Below, piece by piece: positions 5,293-8,261 of a DNA stretch of 8,261 nucleotides. This DNA is from Akkermansiaceae bacterium (lineage in GTDB: Bacteria; Verrucomicrobiota; Verrucomicrobiia; Verrucomicrobiales; Akkermansiaceae). The notes under the pieces were generated by a model that was not told where the DNA came from, ran no database searches, and saw only the letters and a program-made list of their open reading frames with translations. Position numbers and translations under genes: made by a program. Position 1 is the first letter of the stretch. Each line of letters opens with the position of its first letter. The stretch spans positions 1-8,261 of the forward strand of contig JARFPV010000302.1 of NCBI GenBank assembly GCA_029288115.1, given 5' to 3'.

Positions 5293-8163
5293 ATGAATTT
5301 ACTTGGGTTTAAACGGCATATTGTGCTTCCGATCACACTTGTGTCATCGGCTGTAATGGCGGAGGAAAATATCTCCTTTAACGAGCATATTCGGCCGATT
5401 CTTAATTCAAAGTGCACCAAATGCCATGGCGGGGCAAAAGCGGATGGTGACCTTTCTCTGATCTACCGTGCCGAAGCACTGGGAAAAGGGAAGTCAGGCA
5501 AAACGATTATTGTCCCGGGAAAGCCCTCGGAGTCGGAACTCTACCGTCGGATTGTGACCGATGACATGGATGACAAGATGCCGCTGCAAAAGGGTGACCA
5601 TGCTGAGGAGCCACTGAGCGAGGCTGAGACCAAACTGATCCACGACTGGATCGAGCAGGGCGCTGAGTGGGAGGAGCACTGGGCGTATATTGCGCCTGAA
5701 AAACCATCTGTGCCTAAGCTGAAGAACCCAGCGTGGGTGAGGCAACCAATGGATAAGTATGTCCTTGCGAGGCTTGAGCGGTTGGGGGTGTCACCCACGG
5801 CTGAGGCGGATCGTGCACAGTGGTTGCGGCGTGCTTCGCTGGATTTGACTGGGCTGCCCCCGACGCTCGCAGAACTGAAGCATTTTTTAAATAACCGGGA
5901 TGACGATGCCTATGAGAAGGAGGTCGAGCGACTGCTGGGTTCACCTCACTTTGGTGAGCGGTGGACGGCGGTGTGGATGGATCTAGCTCGCTATGCCGAC
6001 AGCAAAGGCTTCGAGAAAGACCCCCACCGGACGATCTGGCCGTATCGCGATTATCTGATCGAATCCTTCAACAAGGACAAACCTTACGACCTGTTTTTGA
6101 GGGAGCAGCTTGCCGGGGATCTTTTTCCGGATGCTTCATCTGAAGCGATGGTGGCATCTGCCTTCCATCGGAACACACAAACGAACACGGAGGGTGGCAC
6201 TGATGATGAGGAATACCGGGTGATGGCGACGATTGACCGTATCAACACGACGTGGACGACTCTTCAGGGGCTCACATTTGGTTGTGTGCAGTGCCACGCG
6301 CATCCCTATGAGCCGATTCCGCATGGTGACTATTACCGCTTTATGTCGTTTTTTAATTCGACCGAAGATGCTGACCTGGATGGTGATTACCCGCAATTCA
6401 AGGTGGCCAACGATGCGAATCAACGGGATCAGGCGGCGAAGCTCTACCGGCAGATTGATGTATTGCGCACCGCGATCAATGAGCCTGGAAAGAAACGTAT
6501 GCTCGCGACCAAGACCTGGGATCCGCTGCAGTATTCCGAGTTGAAGTCGACCCATGGAACCCTGCAGGCATATCCAACGGGAGAGATTCAAACATCGGGG
6601 ACGCTGGCGGTGAGGACAAAGTTCGAACTGACTGCCACGGCCCAGAATTTCACCGCGATGAAGGTCACCATCATGCCGGAAAAGGATAGCCCTGTGGAGC
6701 TCCCTGTGCGGGGCTCGGTGTTGTCCCACCTTGTCCTGCACAAGATCAAAGCGGACGGCAGCAAGGAGGATATTCCGTTGAACTATGTTTTTGCCGACAG
6801 CTTGGTCGGGATATCCGATCCCGTGCAGAGTCTGAGCAAGGGGGCTAGCGGATTTGGTGGATACCCGAAACTTTTTGGGGCACGAACGGCGGTGATCGTT
6901 CCTCAGAATCCGGTGACATTTGCCGAGAATGAGAAGCTTTTTATCACCATTAACCATGCGTCCAGCACCACAGGGGCACAGGCATGCACGTTGCGGAAAT
7001 TCAAGTTTGAGACCGATGACGACATGTCCTGGACCAAGCACATTCAGAGTGCTGGGCACAAGCAGGCGGTGGCCAAACATGCTCAGGCAAAGGATGCCTA
7101 CAATGCGATCAAGGGAACATCCATTCCGGTGATGCAGGAGCGCCCACAGGATGCACAACGTGAAACGCGCCTCTTCATCGGTGGCCTCTGGTTGAATAAA
7201 GGGGAAATCTATACACAGGGAGTGCCTGAGTTGCTCAATGGATATCAGGACAAGGTGGTAAACCGGCTGCAGATGGCGCAGTGGATCAGCTCTCCCAAGA
7301 ATCCGCTCACGGCACGTGTGATGGCAAACCGCGTGTTCTCCGAGCTCTTCGGGCGTGGGATTGTCGAGACACTTGGTGATTTCGGTACGACGGGAACAGC
7401 GCCGACGAATCAACCTTTGTTAGATGGTCTCGCTGTTTCTTTCCACGCTGATCATAAGTGGTCGGTCAAATCCTTGCTCCGGGAAATGGTGCTCAGTGCG
7501 ACCTATCGTCAGGATCACAAGGCAACACCTGAACTGGCTCAATCGGACCCGCTGAACCATCTGCTCGCACGTGGCCCGAGGAATCGGCTGACGGCCGAGA
7601 TGATACGCGACAATGCTCTGCTGGTATCCGGTTTACTGACTCGTAAGACAGGTGGTCCGTCGGTGATGCCGCCACAGCCGGACGGTATCTGGCAGGCGGT
7701 GTATAGTGGTGCCAAGTGGAAGACGGCAACGGGGGAAGAGCGTTACCGCCGCGGTCTTTACACCTACTGGAGGCGAACCAGCCCGTATCCTTCGATGATC
7801 ACTTTTGACACGCCTTCACGCGAGGTATGTAGTCCACAACGTATTGCAACAAATACACCGTTGCATGCCCTGATTACACTCAACGATCCCGTCTACCTTG
7901 AGTGCTCACAGGCTCTTGCCAAGCGGATGTTCGGCGAGGGAGGAGACCTGAATGCACAACTCTCGTATGGCTATCTTCTCGTCACCCAGCAGAAGGCCCA
8001 TGAGAAAACCATCGCTGCACTAACAAATCTTCATGCGAATCTGCTGGATGATTACCGGAAAAACCCCGAGCTGGTAAAAGAGATCGGTAAGACTCCGGAG
8101 GAAGCCACGATGACGGTGCTCGCCAATACCATTCTTAACCTCGACCAGGCCCTGACCAAATGA
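5293..8163 (+). CDS. Secreted protein with planctomycete cytochrome c, DUF1549 and DUF1553 domains
   Basis: This 956-residue exported protein has a Sec-type signal peptide (basic start MNLLGFKRH, hydrophobic core, likely cleavage after AVMA at 20-23). The cytochrome domain carries C41-T-K-C44-H45, with a possible distal ligand in the DKMP motif near 94-97. DUF1549 runs from about 147 to 360 and contains a second heme-type motif, C331-V-Q-C334-H335, followed by HPYEPIPHGDYYRF. Residues of about 380-640 form a region rich in predicted beta strands with no recognised motif. DUF1553 runs from about 661 (AQWISSPKNPLTARVMANRV) to near the end, where LANTILNLDQAL is the usual family ending, so the gene is complete. 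The family is known mainly from Planctomycetes and Verrucomicrobia and is often linked to polysaccharide use, but its reaction is unproven. ATG 5293 has no Shine-Dalgarno sequence. Its stop overlaps the next start. Confidence 0.92.
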   Translation: MNLLGFKRHIVLPITLVSSAVMAEENISFNEHIRPILNSKCTKCHGGAKADGDLSLIYRAEALGKGKSGKTIIVPGKPSESELYRRIVTDDMDDKMPLQKGDHAEEPLSEAETKLIHDWIEQGAEWEEHWAYIAPEKPSVPKLKNPAWVRQPMDKYVLARLERLGVSPTAEADRAQWLRRASLDLTGLPPTLAELKHFLNNRDDDAYEKEVERLLGSPHFGERWTAVWMDLARYADSKGFEKDPHRTIWPYRDYLIESFNKDKPYDLFLREQLAGDLFPDASSEAMVASAFHRNTQTNTEGGTDDEEYRVMATIDRINTTWTTLQGLTFGCVQCHAHPYEPIPHGDYYRFMSFFNSTEDADLDGDYPQFKVANDANQRDQAAKLYRQIDVLRTAINEPGKKRMLATKTWDPLQYSELKSTHGTLQAYPTGEIQTSGTLAVRTKFELTATAQNFTAMKVTIMPEKDSPVELPVRGSVLSHLVLHKIKADGSKEDIPLNYVFADSLVGISDPVQSLSKGASGFGGYPKLFGARTAVIVPQNPVTFAENEKLFITINHASSTTGAQACTLRKFKFETDDDMSWTKHIQSAGHKQAVAKHAQAKDAYNAIKGTSIPVMQERPQDAQRETRLFIGGLWLNKGEIYTQGVPELLNGYQDKVVNRLQMAQWISSPKNPLTARVMANRVFSELFGRGIVETLGDFGTTGTAPTNQPLLDGLAVSFHADHKWSVKSLLREMVLSATYRQDHKATPELAQSDPLNHLLARGPRNRLTAEMIRDNALLVSGLLTRKTGGPSVMPPQPDGIWQAVYSGAKWKTATGEERYRRGLYTYWRRTSPYPSMITFDTPSREVCSPQRIATNTPLHALITLNDPVYLECSQALAKRMFGEGGDLNAQLSYGYLLVTQQKAHEKTIAALTNLHANLLDDYRKNPELVKEIGKTPEEATMTVLANTILNLDQALTK

Positions 8164-8261
8164 ACGTATTCGAACAACTCCAACACGATTACCTCCAGCA
8201 CCAGTCGCGCCGGCAATTTCTCTCGAAGTGTGTCGCGGGTGTGGGCTCGGCGTGGTTGACC
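8160..8261 (+). CDS. DUF1501-type protein with twin-arginine signal, 5' fragment
   Basis: The start codon overlaps the previous stop codon as ATGA (8160-8163), and the frame stays open to the window edge, giving 34 visible residues. They include S16-R17-R18-Q19-F20-L21, a good match to the Tat consensus (S/T-R-R-x-F-L), followed by a small-residue hydrophobic stretch (VAGVGSAWL). A polar N-terminus ahead of RRxFL is typical of DUF1501 proteins, which commonly follow DUF1549/DUF1553 genes in Planctomycetes and Verrucomicrobia. The domain itself is outside the window, so the family call rests on signal and position. The four-base overlap and lack of a Shine-Dalgarno sequence suggest translation is coupled to the upstream gene. 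Confidence 0.75.
   Translation, partial: MNVFEQLQHDYLQHQSRRQFLSKCVAGVGSAWLT

Noticed and set aside
6136..7413. A 425-codon open frame on the minus strand
   Set aside because: It lies wholly antisense to the DUF1549/DUF1553 gene, whose protein has clear family motifs. Its translation is rich in Arg, His, Cys and Leu with no domain or signal, as expected from the complement of a coding frame.
1..8261. CRISPR array, insertion sequence or prophage genes
   Set aside because: No regularly spaced repeats, transposase or integrase motifs, or terminal inverted repeats with target duplications were seen; the coding content is ordinary chromosomal genes.

Overview
The window looks like part of a chromosome from a member of the Verrucomicrobia, or more broadly the PVC group. 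The main reason is the pair at its right end: a secreted protein combining a planctomycete-type cytochrome c domain with DUF1549 and DUF1553, followed by a DUF1501-type protein with a twin-arginine signal. Such pairs are expanded in Planctomycetes and Verrucomicrobia. Weak or absent Shine-Dalgarno sequences in front of most genes fit this too. The exact genus cannot be read from the sequence.

Layout. Bases 1-256 (+) hold the 3' end of a small hydrophobic membrane protein gene, which overlaps the start of the next gene. Bases 228-2517 (+) hold pyrB and pyrC, encoding aspartate carbamoyltransferase and class I dihydroorotase, steps 2 and 3 of pyrimidine synthesis. Both keep their catalytic residues. 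Bases 2515-2547 form a hairpin whose T-tract lies on the minus strand, so it terminates the convergent gene at 2572-2958 (-), an unrecognised 128-residue protein with two membrane helices. The gap at 2959-3238 has no protein gene of normal size but contains G-run and C-run blocks able to form competing hairpins just ahead of that small gene. Bases 3239-5149 (-) hold selB, the elongation factor that brings selenocysteinyl-tRNA to recoded UGA codons. A perfect 10-bp inverted repeat encloses its start codon. Bases 5150-5292 are the divergent control region between selB and the DUF1549/DUF1553 gene at 5293-8163 (+). A start codon overlapping the stop of that gene opens the truncated DUF1501-type gene at 8160.

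How the genes relate. PyrB and PyrC act consecutively, and class I enzymes of these two types form complexes in some bacteria. The DUF1549/DUF1553 and DUF1501 proteins are translationally coupled and both exported, one with a Sec-type signal and one with a Tat-type signal, so they probably work together outside the cytoplasm. SelB stands alone: neither selA nor a selenocysteine tRNA is in the window. It implies that the organism makes selenoproteins encoded elsewhere.

I do not see a clearly new multi-gene system. The least explained items are the start-codon hairpin of selB, the switch-like repeats in the 2959-3238 gap, and the two small membrane proteins.
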